Shown here in pieces: positions 10,345 through 19,790 of a stretch of 64,000 bases of DNA (its first letter is position 1; each line of letters starts with the position of its first letter). The stretch covers positions 1 to 64,000 of the forward strand of contig NZ_WKJJ01000019.1 in assembly GCF_009674485.1 (NCBI RefSeq), given 5' to 3'. This DNA comes from Pseudoduganella rivuli. GTDB taxonomy: Bacteria > Pseudomonadota > Gammaproteobacteria > Burkholderiales > Burkholderiaceae_D. The translations under genes and the position numbers were made by a program. Under the pieces are notes generated by a model. It searched no databases, was not told the origin of the DNA, and saw nothing but the letters and a program-made list of their open reading frames with translations.

Positions 10345-13300
10345 ATGATGAATCATCCACGGCTCCGGTTGACGCAGATTGCGCTCAGCCTGTCTATCGC
10401 GCTTGCGGCAGCACCGTCGTTCGCACAGAACACCACCTCGGCAATCGGCGGCCGCATCTCGGGCGCGGACGGCAAGCCTGCCGCCGGTGCTACCGTGACG
10501 ATCGTGCACAACGAATCCGGTTCGGTCAGCAATGTGACGACCGATGCGGATGGCCGCTATGTGGCCCGCGGCCTGCGCGTAGGTGGTCCGTACACGATCA
10601 CCATCACGAAAAACGGCGTGTCCGAAAAGCGTGAAGACGTCTACACGAACCTGGCGGAAACGTCGAGCGTGGATGCAACCCTGGGTGCGCCGGCAGCCAT
10701 CCAGACCGTGACGATCGCGGGCGTGGCCGGCGGCCGTTCGGAAAAATTCTCCAAGACGTCGATGGGCGCGGGCACCAGCGTGTCGGCCACCGAACTGGCG
10801 ATCCAGGGTTCGATCAACCGTAACCTGCAAGACTATGCCCGTTCCGACCCACGCGTTTCGCAGACCGACAAAGAGCGCGGCGAAATGTCCGTGGCCGGCC
10901 AGAACAGCCGCTACAACTCGCTGACCATTGACGGCGTCTCCGTCAACGACACGTTCGGCCTGGAAGCCAGCGGCTCGCCAACGTCGAAACAGCCCATCTC
11001 GATCGAAGCGATCCAGTCGGTACAGGTCAACGTCGCCAACTACGACGTGACGCAAAAGGGCTACACGGGCGGCAACATCAACGCCGTGACCAAGTCCGGC
11101 ACCAACAAGGTCAAGGGCAGCGTCTACTACGTGTTCCGTAACGACAGCCTGGCCGGCGAACGCTTCAACTCGACCAACAACACGTACTTCGACCCGGCCC
11201 CATTCAGGGAAACCACCAAGGGCTTCACCCTGGGCGCGCCGCTGATCAAAGACAAGCTGTTCATCTTCGCCAACTACGAAAAACTGCAATCGACCCGTAC
11301 CGCGCCTGCGTTCGGCCCGATCGGCAGCGACAAGACCAACGTCGGCGTGACCACCGGCGCGATTGCTGCCGCAACGCAGATCGCCAAGGACCGTTACGGC
11401 CTCGATATCGGCACGTCCGAAGTGCCGGCCGGCACCAAGCTGGATGTGACGGACAAGCTGGTCAAGCTGGACTGGAACGTCAACGACGACCACCGCGTGA
11501 TGGTGCGTTACGCGAAAACCGAGCAAGCGGACCCGATCTTCCCGCTGCTGAGCGCAACCGGTGTTTCGCTGAACTCGACCTGGTACAGCCAGGAAAAAGC
11601 CATTGAGACCAAAGTCGCGCAGTGGACCGCCGACTGGACCCCGAACTTCTCGACCGAATTGAAATTCTCGCAGCGCAATTATGATTCGGTACCGCGCGTG
11701 AATTCGCAGATGCCGCTGGTCGGCCTGCAATTCTCCGGCGCCCTGCCGGCCGGTGCGCCAGCCGGCCTGTCGACCGGTAACCGCTTCATCAACTTCGGTA
11801 CGGAAAACAGCCGCCAGCGCAACATCCTGGGCACCAAGACCGACGACGTCTACCTGGGCGCGAACTGGAGCCATGGCGACCACGAAATCAAGTTCGGCGG
11901 CGACTACCAGAACAACAAGATCTACAACGCGTTCCTGCAAAACGTCTACGGCAACTACACGTTCGCGTGCCTCCCGAACATTGGCTACAAGACCGTGACC
12001 GGTTTCGCCACGGATGCCGCCATCCCGGATTGCAGCAAGTTGACGGCTGCCCAGCATGAGCAAGCCGTGCTGGAAAACTTCAGCCGCGGCCGCCCATTGT
12101 CGTATCAGACCCAGATTGCCAATGCCGGCAAGACGATGGAAGACGCGGTGGCCAAGTTCAGCATGAAGAACACCGGCCTGTTCCTGCAAGATACGTGGAC
12201 TGTCAACCAGCGCCTGACCTTGAACGGTGGCGTGCGTATCGACATGAACACGATGGATGACCGTCCACTGGCCAACGCGGCCGTGCTGGCGCCGACCGTC
12301 GCGCGCACCACGGCAACCGGCCGCCAGACCGGCGGTTATGGCCTGGACAACACCAACACGTTCGACGGCCAGAAACTGTGGCAGCCGCGTGTAGGTTTCA
12401 ACTACCAGTTCGACAGCGCACGTCCAATGCAGTTGCGTGGTGGCGCCGGCCTGTTCCAGGGCGCGGCAGCGACCGTGTGGGTATCGAATGCCTTCTCGAA
12501 CCCGGGCGTGGTCACCAAGACTGTGGGTTGCGGCATCAGCGGCTATTCGGCTTGCAACAACGCTGCCGGCCAGCCTGCCATCTTCAGCCCGGACATCAAC
12601 AACCAGCCGACTTTCAGCGGTACGCCGCCGGCAGCCAACGTCGATATCCTGGCGCCAGGCTTGCGCCAACCATCGGTATGGAAAGCCAACATCGCGTTTG
12701 ACCATGAATTGCCATGGTACGGCGTGGTATTCGCTGCCGAGTTCCTGAAGCTCGACGTCAAAGACGGTATCTACTACCAGAACTTGAACCTGGGCGCGCC
12801 AACCCGCATGGGTAGCGATGGCCGTGAGCTGTACTACACGGATCAGGCTTACCTCCAGGCATGCTGGAACGCCACCGGCGGTTCCATTACGTCCGGCGCC
12901 ACTTGCACGGGCCTGCGCGCGAAATCCGGCTCGAACTCCGCGTTCAACAACGTGATCCTGGCGCAAAAGACCAGCAAGGGCGGTTCGAACCTGATGACGC
13001 TGTCGCTGTCGCGTCCGCTGACCGCCGGCTTCGGCTGGTCCGTGGCGTACACCTACACGGAAGCGAAGGAAGTGTCGCCGCTGACGTCGTCGACGTCGAA
13101 CTCGAACTGGTCCGGCCGTTCCGTGTTCAACCCGAACGAAGAAGTCAACGCGAACTCCAGCTACCTGGTGAAAGACCGTATCAATGCGGTGGTCAACTTC
13201 CAGAAGAAGTTCTTCGGCACGTATAACACCCGCTTCGGCCTGTTCTACGAAGGCCGCTCCGGCAAGCCATACAGCTGGACCATCAACAATGACTTGAACG

Positions 13301-13791
13301 GTGACGGCCTGGCCGGTAACGACCTGATGTACATCCCTTCGGCGCCAGGTTCGGGCGAAGTGGTCTTCAAGGGCGATACCGCGACCAACCACGCCAACGA
13401 AGACAAATTCTGGTCCATCGTGAACCAGAATGGCGTGTTGAAGCGTGCTGCCGGCAAAGTGGTGGAGCGTAACAGCGACTTCGCTCCATGGACCAACAGC
13501 TTCGACGTGCGCGTTGCCCAGGAAATCCCAAGCTTCTTCAACGGTCATAAAGCCACCTTCACGCTGGATATTTTCAACGTGGGCAACCTGATCAACAAGA
13601 AGTGGGGCCGTATCAACGAAGTGGGCTTCCAGTCCGCTGGTGCGCAGGCACGTAGCTTCGTGGACTACGCCGGTATGCAAGATGGCAAGTACGTCTACCA
13701 GCTGCGCGACAAGGTGGAAGACTTGAACGTGCGCCAGGAAAAAGGCGAGTCCCAGTGGGCGATCCAGGCTACCCTGAAGTACGAGTTCTAA
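10345..13791 (+). CDS. TonB-dependent receptor, Oar-like
   Basis: A large outer-membrane receptor of 1148 residues. After a signal peptide ending near AAAPSFAQ come a carboxypeptidase-regulatory-like beta-sandwich (about residues 30-115, GGRISGADGKPAAGATVTI), a plug domain (IEAIQSVQVNVANYDV, GGNINAVTKSGTN) and a long beta-barrel ending in ATLKYEF with the terminal Phe typical of outer-membrane proteins. This is the architecture of Oar/SusC-like receptors for large substrates. Tandem ATGs at 10345 and 10348 are both possible. It stands between purine genes and a secreted nuclease/nucleotidase set and has its own terminator, so a nucleotide-, nucleoside- or oligonucleotide-type ligand is possible but unproven. 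Confidence 0.9.
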   Translation: MMNHPRLRLTQIALSLSIALAAAPSFAQNTTSAIGGRISGADGKPAAGATVTIVHNESGSVSNVTTDADGRYVARGLRVGGPYTITITKNGVSEKREDVYTNLAETSSVDATLGAPAAIQTVTIAGVAGGRSEKFSKTSMGAGTSVSATELAIQGSINRNLQDYARSDPRVSQTDKERGEMSVAGQNSRYNSLTIDGVSVNDTFGLEASGSPTSKQPISIEAIQSVQVNVANYDVTQKGYTGGNINAVTKSGTNKVKGSVYYVFRNDSLAGERFNSTNNTYFDPAPFRETTKGFTLGAPLIKDKLFIFANYEKLQSTRTAPAFGPIGSDKTNVGVTTGAIAAATQIAKDRYGLDIGTSEVPAGTKLDVTDKLVKLDWNVNDDHRVMVRYAKTEQADPIFPLLSATGVSLNSTWYSQEKAIETKVAQWTADWTPNFSTELKFSQRNYDSVPRVNSQMPLVGLQFSGALPAGAPAGLSTGNRFINFGTENSRQRNILGTKTDDVYLGANWSHGDHEIKFGGDYQNNKIYNAFLQNVYGNYTFACLPNIGYKTVTGFATDAAIPDCSKLTAAQHEQAVLENFSRGRPLSYQTQIANAGKTMEDAVAKFSMKNTGLFLQDTWTVNQRLTLNGGVRIDMNTMDDRPLANAAVLAPTVARTTATGRQTGGYGLDNTNTFDGQKLWQPRVGFNYQFDSARPMQLRGGAGLFQGAAATVWVSNAFSNPGVVTKTVGCGISGYSACNNAAGQPAIFSPDINNQPTFSGTPPAANVDILAPGLRQPSVWKANIAFDHELPWYGVVFAAEFLKLDVKDGIYYQNLNLGAPTRMGSDGRELYYTDQAYLQACWNATGGSITSGATCTGLRAKSGSNSAFNNVILAQKTSKGGSNLMTLSLSRPLTAGFGWSVAYTYTEAKEVSPLTSSTSNSNWSGRSVFNPNEEVNANSSYLVKDRINAVVNFQKKFFGTYNTRFGLFYEGRSGKPYSWTINNDLNGDGLAGNDLMYIPSAPGSGEVVFKGDTATNHANEDKFWSIVNQNGVLKRAAGKVVERNSDFAPWTNSFDVRVAQEIPSFFNGHKATFTLDIFNVGNLINKKWGRINEVGFQSAGAQARSFVDYAGMQDGKYVYQLRDKVEDLNVRQEKGESQWAIQATLKYEF

Positions 13792-13819
13792 GCGTTCTCG
13801 ATTTGAGCTAGCCATATCA

Positions 13820-13852
13820 AGCGGCCGGTGGCGACACCGGCCGCTTTTTTTT
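13820..13852 (+). terminator. Rho-independent terminator after Oar-like receptor
   Basis: An 11-bp stem (agcggccggtg / caccggccgct) with loop gcga runs directly into eight T. This is a textbook terminator that separates the receptor from the nucleotidase operon. Confidence 0.95.
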
Positions 13853-13939
13853 GTAACGCACCGTTTCGCCGGTGCGGCTGTGCGCCGGATGGCAGTTGCC
13901 CGGCGCTACAATAACGGCACTCGTAACAATCAACCTGCA

Positions 13940-15640
13940 ATGAAGCCACATCTGATTTTTCGCTCGGTCCTGCTCGCCGCACTGCTGTCCGGCTGCGCTA
14001 CGCAGAAGCCAACAGACCAGGCCATCGCCACCATCCAGTTGGCGACGCTGAACGATTTCCACGGCCACCTCGAACCAAGCAAGGTGACGTATACCGATCT
14101 CGCGGGCAAAGAGCGCACGGTGACAGCCGGCGGCGCGGCCATGATTGCCGGCGCGCTCAATACGTGGCGCAGGGAAGATCCGGAATTGCTGCTGGTGGCC
14201 GCCGGCGACCTGATTGGGGCCAGCCCCGCGCTGTCGCTGATGTGGGCCGACGAACCGACCCTGGCGGCGATGGACCGCCTGGGCCTGCGCGCCAGTTCCG
14301 TCGGCAACCATGAATTCGACGCGGGCCGGGTCGAATTGCTGCGCCAGCAAAAGGGCGGTTGCGCATCGCCCCGTCCGGACAAGGCTTGCCGCTTCGATGG
14401 CGCGTGGCCGGGCGCGAAGTTCCAGTACCTAGCGGCCAACGTGTTCGACATGGTCACCAATAAACCGTTCCTGCCCGCGTACCACATCGAGCAGGTGCGC
14501 GGCGTGAAAGTCGCCTTTATCGGCGCCGTATTGAAAGACGCCACGTCCACCATCCTGGCGTCCGGCGTGGCGGGCCTGAATTTTGCCGATGAAGCGCAAT
14601 CGATCAACCGCGTGCTGCCGGAATTGCGCGCGCAGGGCGTCAATGCCTTCGTCGTGCTGATTCATGAAGGCGGCCGTACGCCGTCGGCGCCGCAAAAGAC
14701 CGACTGCGCGGACTTGCGCGGCCCCATCGTCGACGTGGTGAGAAAGCTCGATCCCGCCATCCGTGTGGTCATCAGCGGCCATTCGCACAAGGGCTACCTG
14801 TGCCGCGTGGACGGGCGCCTGGTGACCCAGGCGGAAATGGGCGGGCACGTGATGTCGCGCATTGCCATCGATATCGACCGCGCCACCGGCAGGGTGGTGG
14901 GCGAGCGCGCCAGCAACGTGGTGCTGGAGCAGGGGACGTTCCAGCCAGACGTCGCCATGGAATCCTTCCTCCAATCCGTGCGCGCGCGCAGCGACCAGGC
15001 GCTGGCGCGTCCCGTGGCGCGGCTGGCGGTGGACACGCTGGAACGGCCCACCGATGACTATGTCGACGAATCCGCGCTGGGCGATCTGATCGCCGATTCC
15101 ATGCTGTATGGCGCCCGCTCGTATGGCGCGCAAATCGCGTTCATGAACCGGGGCGGCATCCGCACGTCGCTGCGCACCGGCGCGGGCAATGTGGCGAACC
15201 TGGGCCACCTGCAAGCCGTGCTGCCATTCGGGAATACGCTGGAAATCGTGAACATGACGGGCGCGCAAATCTACGCCGTGCTGGAAGAACAGTTCATTGC
15301 CAACCGCCGCGTCACGCGCGGCTTGCTGCAAGTCTCGGACGGTTTTACTTACCAGTGGAACCCGGCCCGCCCGGAAGGCATGCGCGTGGTGGACAAGAGT
15401 GTGCTGCTGCATGGTGTGCAGATCGAAAAGGACAGCACGTACCGCGTCGCCATCAACCACTTCCTGGCCGAAGGGGGCGACTCCTTCCCGACGTTCACGC
15501 GCGCGACCAATGCCGCGCCGACCAATATCCGCGACATCGATGCGCTGGTCGATTTCCTCACCAGCCGCGACCGCGCAGGCAAACCCGCCGGCGCCGCATC
15601 GAATGCAGGCCGGATCACCCGGACCGGGCCAAGCAAATAA
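13940..15640 (+). CDS. Lipoprotein 5'-nucleotidase / metallophosphatase
   Basis: A 566-residue UshA-family enzyme expected to remove phosphate from nucleotides outside the cytoplasm. The signal peptide ends in a lipobox (LLSGC, lipidated Cys19). The N-terminal calcineurin-like domain shows LNDFHGH (Asp39, His41), AGD (Asp90), GNHE (Asn123, His124) and GHSHKG. The C-terminal 5'-nucleotidase domain shows LGDLIADSMLYGA, MNRGGIRTSL and VLPFGNTLEIV. The start at 13940 gives a complete lipoprotein signal; the upstream frame adds 20 residues of no character. It leads a three-gene unit with a PLD-family enzyme and an S1/P1 nuclease, which favours nucleotide substrates over other phosphoesters. Confidence 0.92.
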   Translation: MKPHLIFRSVLLAALLSGCATQKPTDQAIATIQLATLNDFHGHLEPSKVTYTDLAGKERTVTAGGAAMIAGALNTWRREDPELLLVAAGDLIGASPALSLMWADEPTLAAMDRLGLRASSVGNHEFDAGRVELLRQQKGGCASPRPDKACRFDGAWPGAKFQYLAANVFDMVTNKPFLPAYHIEQVRGVKVAFIGAVLKDATSTILASGVAGLNFADEAQSINRVLPELRAQGVNAFVVLIHEGGRTPSAPQKTDCADLRGPIVDVVRKLDPAIRVVISGHSHKGYLCRVDGRLVTQAEMGGHVMSRIAIDIDRATGRVVGERASNVVLEQGTFQPDVAMESFLQSVRARSDQALARPVARLAVDTLERPTDDYVDESALGDLIADSMLYGARSYGAQIAFMNRGGIRTSLRTGAGNVANLGHLQAVLPFGNTLEIVNMTGAQIYAVLEEQFIANRRVTRGLLQVSDGFTYQWNPARPEGMRVVDKSVLLHGVQIEKDSTYRVAINHFLAEGGDSFPTFTRATNAAPTNIRDIDALVDFLTSRDRAGKPAGAASNAGRITRTGPSK

Positions 15641-15655
15641 CCTGAGGTGCTTATC

Positions 15656-16870
15656 ATGCGCAAACTGCTACTCGTTTCCCTGCTCGCCGCATCGACCTGC
15701 GCGCGCGCGGACTTTTCCATTCCCGGCTACGAGCTGGTGCTGACCAACCCGTCGGAAACCGCGCTGCCGAATCCGGATTTGCGCGACCCCGCCACCGTGT
15801 GGAGCGAATTGTTCGACAACGCGAAAAAGGAAATCGTCATCGGCCAGTTCTACGCGGTGGTGAAACCCGGCTCGCCGTTCGAGCGCGTGTTCGAGCGGCT
15901 GGAAGCGGCTGGGAAGCGGGGAGTGAAAATCCGCTTCCTGCTCGACAAGAAGGGCATCAACCTGTCGGAGGCGCCCACCATCGAACGCCTGAAAGCCATT
16001 CCGAACCTGGAGCTGCGCATCCTCGATTACAGCCAGCTGACGGGCAACGGCATCATCCACGCCAAATACCTGGCGGTCGATGGCCAGGTGGCGTACATGG
16101 GCAGCCAGAACTTCGACTGGCGCTCGTTTACGCACATCCATGAAACAGGCCTGCGCATCACGGACCCGAAAGTCGTGGCGAACATCCAGGCGATCTTTGA
16201 CCAGGACTGGCGTGCGCAGGCGCAGCTGGCGCAAGGCAAGTCCGTGGCGCCCATCGCACATGCGTCCAGCAGCGCCAACTACGCGCCCGATGCGTTCCTG
16301 ATGGCCAGCCCGTATGCCTACAATCCGGTGGGCGTGGCCGATTCCGAGCGCGGTTTGCCGGCCATGCTGGCGGAAGCGCAAAGCGAAGTGCGGGTGCAAT
16401 TGCTTGACTACGCGCCGCTGTCGTATGGTCCGAAAGGCACGCGCCCGTATTACCCGGTGATCGACAACGCGGTGCGCGCTGCCGCGCAGCGGGGCGTGAA
16501 GATCAAGTTGATGGTGTCGAACTGGAATACGGAAAAGCCCGCCATCGATTACCTGAAAAGCCTGGCCATGGTGCCGAACGTGGAAATCCGCGTGGTGACG
16601 TTGCCGCAATCGTCGGAAGGGTTTATTCCGTTTGCCCGCGTCATCCACAGCAAGACCATGAGCATCGATGGCAAGCTGGCGTGGGTGGGGACCAGCAACT
16701 GGGCGGGCGGTTATTTCGACATGTCGCGCAACCTGGAAATGGTGCTGCGCAATCCCGCCATGGCGCAGCGCGTGGCGGCCTTGCATGAACAATTGTGGAC
16801 GTCGCAGTATGCGGCGCCGCTGGACGTCAACAAGCAATACCCGAAACCGGTCAAGGCGAAAGAAGAATGA
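15656..16870 (+). CDS. Exported PLD-family phosphodiesterase, candidate exonuclease
   Basis: A 404-residue exported protein with two HKD catalytic motifs: His135-Lys137-Asp142 in HAKYLAVDG and His331-Lys333-Asp338 in HSKTMSIDG. A signal peptide ends near CARA (residue 18). Each motif is followed by a GSQNFDWRS or GTSNWAGGYF segment. From memory these resemble the GSANMDWRS and GTSNWSGNYF segments of animal PLD3/PLD4, which are 5' exonucleases, rather than lipid-cleaving PLDs. It starts 15 bp after the nucleotidase and overlaps the S1/P1 nuclease start by four bases, supporting a nucleic-acid-degrading role. The exact substrate is inference; a phospholipase cannot be excluded. Confidence 0.82.
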   Translation: MRKLLLVSLLAASTCARADFSIPGYELVLTNPSETALPNPDLRDPATVWSELFDNAKKEIVIGQFYAVVKPGSPFERVFERLEAAGKRGVKIRFLLDKKGINLSEAPTIERLKAIPNLELRILDYSQLTGNGIIHAKYLAVDGQVAYMGSQNFDWRSFTHIHETGLRITDPKVVANIQAIFDQDWRAQAQLAQGKSVAPIAHASSSANYAPDAFLMASPYAYNPVGVADSERGLPAMLAEAQSEVRVQLLDYAPLSYGPKGTRPYYPVIDNAVRAAAQRGVKIKLMVSNWNTEKPAIDYLKSLAMVPNVEIRVVTLPQSSEGFIPFARVIHSKTMSIDGKLAWVGTSNWAGGYFDMSRNLEMVLRNPAMAQRVAALHEQLWTSQYAAPLDVNKQYPKPVKAKEE

Positions 16871-17847
16871 CGCGGCTGAAGCGGTTGACCAGGGCGGCGG
16901 TGCTCGGCGCCGCCTCGCTGTGCGCATCGTCCGCGGCCTGGGCGTGGGGCTATGACGGCCACCGCACGGTGGGCGCCATCGCCGACCAGCTGCTGCGTGG
17001 CAGTAACGCGGAAATGCAGGTGCGCGCCTTGCTGTTGCCGGGCGAAAGCCTGGAAAAGGCGGCAGTGTGGATGGATTGCGTGAAAGGCGATGCATGCGGC
17101 CCGCAAACGCAGGAAATGCTGGCGTACGTGCAGGCCAATCCACAGCACATCGAATATCACTTCACCAACGTGCCGTTCCAGGCGCTGGAATACCAGCAGC
17201 GCGCAGTGGGCGCCAGGGGGCACGACATCGTGCAATCGATGCGCCAGGCGGTCTGGGTCTTGCAGGGCAAGGATGGCGCGGCAGTCAATCCGCACAAATT
17301 CACCAGGCGGCAAGCCTTGCTGTTGCTGGCGCACCTGGCGGGCGACGTGCACCAGCCGCTCCATGTCGGTAATGCTTACCTGGACAAAAATGGCGCGTAC
17401 GTGGTGCCGGTGAAGGCGGAGCAGGTCGATGACGTGGCCGTGTTCAGCGCCGTGGGCGGCAATGCGCTGCTGCTGGAAGCGAACCGCTCGCTGCACAATT
17501 ACTGGGACTACCCGCTGGTCGACTATGCCATGAAGCGCGTGGAAGCACAGACGCCGGAGCAGTATGCGCGTATGGCGCTGGCGGGCAAACCGGTGGTGGC
17601 GGAATTCGATGGCGACCCCGCAGAGTGGGCGCCGTTGCTGGCGGCGGAATCGCTGGCTGTGTCAAAGCGCGCCTATGCCGGCCTGAAGGTGGGGGCAATG
17701 CAGCCGGTGCCGACCAAGGAATCGAAGGTGTCGTGGCCGGTGACGGCGCCGGACGATTATGCGGTGACGGCGTCTGCTATCGCCAAAGAACAGCTGGCCA
17801 GGGCGGGGATACGGCTCGCTGCCATCTTGCAGGCCATCTGGCCATAG
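16867..17847 (+). CDS. Secreted S1/P1-type nuclease
   Basis: A 326-residue zinc nuclease that degrades single-stranded DNA and RNA to 5'-mononucleotides. The signal peptide ends at AWA, leaving Trp27 as the new N-terminus, the hallmark zinc ligand of this family. Other ligands appear in order: His32, Asp70, His98, His156, Asp160, His162 and His210/Asp214 in LHNYWD. The gene starts inside the PLD stop (ATGA), so translation is coupled. Its products are direct substrates for the 5'-nucleotidase two genes upstream. Start choice is well supported by the signal peptide. Confidence 0.93.
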   Translation: MTRLKRLTRAAVLGAASLCASSAAWAWGYDGHRTVGAIADQLLRGSNAEMQVRALLLPGESLEKAAVWMDCVKGDACGPQTQEMLAYVQANPQHIEYHFTNVPFQALEYQQRAVGARGHDIVQSMRQAVWVLQGKDGAAVNPHKFTRRQALLLLAHLAGDVHQPLHVGNAYLDKNGAYVVPVKAEQVDDVAVFSAVGGNALLLEANRSLHNYWDYPLVDYAMKRVEAQTPEQYARMALAGKPVVAEFDGDPAEWAPLLAAESLAVSKRAYAGLKVGAMQPVPTKESKVSWPVTAPDDYAVTASAIAKEQLARAGIRLAAILQAIWP

Positions 17848-17849
17848 TT

Positions 17850-18761
17850 CTATTTTCCGCCCGGTGAATACCATAACTCCGGGCGGTTCAGCGGCGTATC
17901 GGGTAAGCCGGGATTGGCCAATGTCAGCAGGCGCCGCCGGTCCAGGTGCAGTGGTTCGATGACACCGCTTTTGTGCTGCCGGAACAGCGCATCGAGCGTC
18001 CCATCCTGCACCATGGTTTCCAGTCCCGCTTTCAGGCGGCGTGCCAGCGATTCGCCTTCCGCGTCGCGCCGCACGAACAGGTAGCGGGGCAGCGGATAGC
18101 GCAGCAGCAAGGTCGGCTCGATGGCCATCTGCGGATAGCGCGCCCCGTATTCCTTGATTTCCCACTGCGCTTCATCGACGCCCCGCGCGAAATAATCAAA
18201 GCGCTTGGCCATCAGCATCGCATACAGGTTTTCGTGGGCGGAACCCTCCACCACGGGCAAGCCCGCATGGGCCAGGATGGCGACATCGGCCCAGCCCTTG
18301 CCCATGCCGGCGCGCAGCTTGCGCAAATCCTGCAGGCTGCGCACCTGGGCGAAGCGGGACAAATCATCCTTGCGCACCAGCAGCACGCGGTAGCCCAGCA
18401 AGCCCTTGTCGATGGGAATGCGGATGGTCAGGAAATCGCGTTCGAAAGCCGGCGCGGCGGCGCGCGCCATGACGTTGACTCGGCCATGGGGCAGCGCCAG
18501 TTCCTGCGCCACGCGCTGCGGCGACATGGCTTCGGAAAACTGCTTCATCTCAAACGGGCCGTGCGACGCGGCGGTTTTTTCCAGCGCCGTGCGCAGCACC
18601 AGCCAGTCGTAGTCATAGCGGGCGTCATACGTGCCAAGGTGCAGAGGGTAAATGACGGTGGCGCCTTTGGCCGGCGGGGATTTGGATGCGGCCGGGCGCG
18701 CCACGCCGCAGGCTGCAACAGACAGCGCGGCGGCGAGGCAATATCGGCGGGTGGGGGCCAT
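17850..18761 (-). CDS. Periplasmic solute-binding-like (lipo)protein
   Basis: A 303-residue exported protein resembling type-2 periplasmic binding folds (family 3 style), though without a clear family name. The N-terminus has a lipobox-like SVAAC at Cys18, suggesting membrane anchoring. Segments such as IPIDKGLLGYRVLLVRKDDL, DLRKLRAGMGKGWADVAIL and YLFVRRDAEGESLARRLKAGLETM look like the hinge and C-terminal lobe of such proteins. No permease or ATPase gene is adjacent, so it may be a sensor or orphan. It is convergent with the S1/P1 nuclease, two bases apart. Confidence 0.6.
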   Translation of the reverse strand: MAPTRRYCLAAALSVAACGVARPAASKSPPAKGATVIYPLHLGTYDARYDYDWLVLRTALEKTAASHGPFEMKQFSEAMSPQRVAQELALPHGRVNVMARAAAPAFERDFLTIRIPIDKGLLGYRVLLVRKDDLSRFAQVRSLQDLRKLRAGMGKGWADVAILAHAGLPVVEGSAHENLYAMLMAKRFDYFARGVDEAQWEIKEYGARYPQMAIEPTLLLRYPLPRYLFVRRDAEGESLARRLKAGLETMVQDGTLDALFRQHKSGVIEPLHLDRRRLLTLANPGLPDTPLNRPELWYSPGGK

Positions 18762-18817
18762 GATGGAGCCAGTGTGCCACCGGCATCCGATTGCAGCAAG
18801 CTAGTGTTGTTGTATGG

Positions 18818-19234
18818 CTATGCGCTGGCGAGGTGGACGCCAATCAGCAACCACAGCACGGCAAGCATGCCATTGCTGATGGCAAACGCCGTCAGCCGGT
18901 GCACGACATGGTTGTACGTCAGGTGAATGATGCTGTGGACGATGCGCAGCGCGACGTAGAGCCACGCCAGCACGACGGCAACATGCGTGACGCCGGCCGT
19001 CACAAACAGCACGAGGCACGCCACATAAAACAGCATGGGCGCTTCCAGCAGGTTCATGTAATTGCGGTTCGGAATGCACACGTCCGGCGGCACGGCGGGC
19101 GATTCGCCGTACTTGAAATCCTCCACCTGGATCTGGCGCCGGGCACCGGCGCGGAAACGGGCGAATGCAATGGCGATCTGGACCAGCAGGGTCCATAGGG
19201 TGAGGACGATGACGGGGTAAAAGATGGACTTCAT
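18818..19234 (-). CDS. MAPEG-family membrane protein
   Basis: A 138-residue integral membrane protein with about four hydrophobic helices. The spacing of the helices and the segments PNRNYMNLLEAPMLFY and LAWLYVALRIVHSIIHLTYN match the MAPEG (membrane-associated eicosanoid/glutathione metabolism) family. Bacterial members are generally uncharacterised. The ATG at 19234 begins directly before the first helix; 14 upstream codons are open but not needed. Confidence 0.8.
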   Translation of the reverse strand: MKSIFYPVIVLTLWTLLVQIAIAFARFRAGARRQIQVEDFKYGESPAVPPDVCIPNRNYMNLLEAPMLFYVACLVLFVTAGVTHVAVVLAWLYVALRIVHSIIHLTYNHVVHRLTAFAISNGMLAVLWLLIGVHLASA

Positions 19235-19284
19235 GGCCTGACTGGCGTGCGTGGCAAAGCGCGCAGTATAGGCCAAAAACCATG

Positions 19285-19710
19285 CTATGCCGCAGCCGGC
19301 CGTATGACCACGTCGTCCGCCGAGCGCGTGAACGGGCCGTGGAAGACGGCTTCGATGTTATTGCCGTCCGGGTCGATGACAAAGGCCGCGTAATAGCCGG
19401 GGTGGTAAGGACGCTCACCCGGGGCGCCATGGTCCGAACCGCCCGCGCCCAGCGCCGCCTTGTAAAACGCTTCCACCATCGCACGGTCCTTGGCCTGGAA
19501 CGCCACGTGCACGCGCGTGACGTAATCGTCGGCCGCGTTGACATACAGTTCATCGACGTAAAAGAAGTCCGGCCCTTCGACCAGCGCTTCGGGCATGCCC
19601 AGCGCGGTGAGGACCGCTTGATAAAATCGCTTGCTGGCATTCAAGTCAGCCACGCGCAGATGCACGTGGTCGATCAGCCGGCCCCGGTGAAATTCCATCG
19701 CCATCGCCAT
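19285..19710 (-). CDS. VOC (glyoxalase-fold) family protein
   Basis: A 141-residue vicinal-oxygen-chelate protein with paired half-domains: IDHVHLRVADLNASKRFY near the start and FVIDPDGNNIEAVFHG near the end, which hold the usual His and Glu metal ligands. It could be a dioxygenase, lyase or resistance-type protein; nothing nearby fixes the substrate. The start at 19710 has an excellent AAGGAGG upstream, whereas the longer frame to 19830 would overlap the next gene. Confidence 0.85.
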   Translation of the reverse strand: MAMAMEFHRGRLIDHVHLRVADLNASKRFYQAVLTALGMPEALVEGPDFFYVDELYVNAADDYVTRVHVAFQAKDRAMVEAFYKAALGAGGSDHGAPGERPYHPGYYAAFVIDPDGNNIEAVFHGPFTRSADDVVIRPAAA

Positions 19711-19790
19711 AGCTGGCCTCCTTGGTCGTGGGAAGAGGCGAGTATAGGACGGGATACGGCGTGGCGGCGCACCATAGGTGACTGCCGGGT

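Noticed and set aside
10198..13815. 1205-codon open frame antisense to the Oar-like receptor
   Set aside because: No domain, signal or ribosome site; the plus-strand receptor has a full signal peptide, plug, barrel and terminator.
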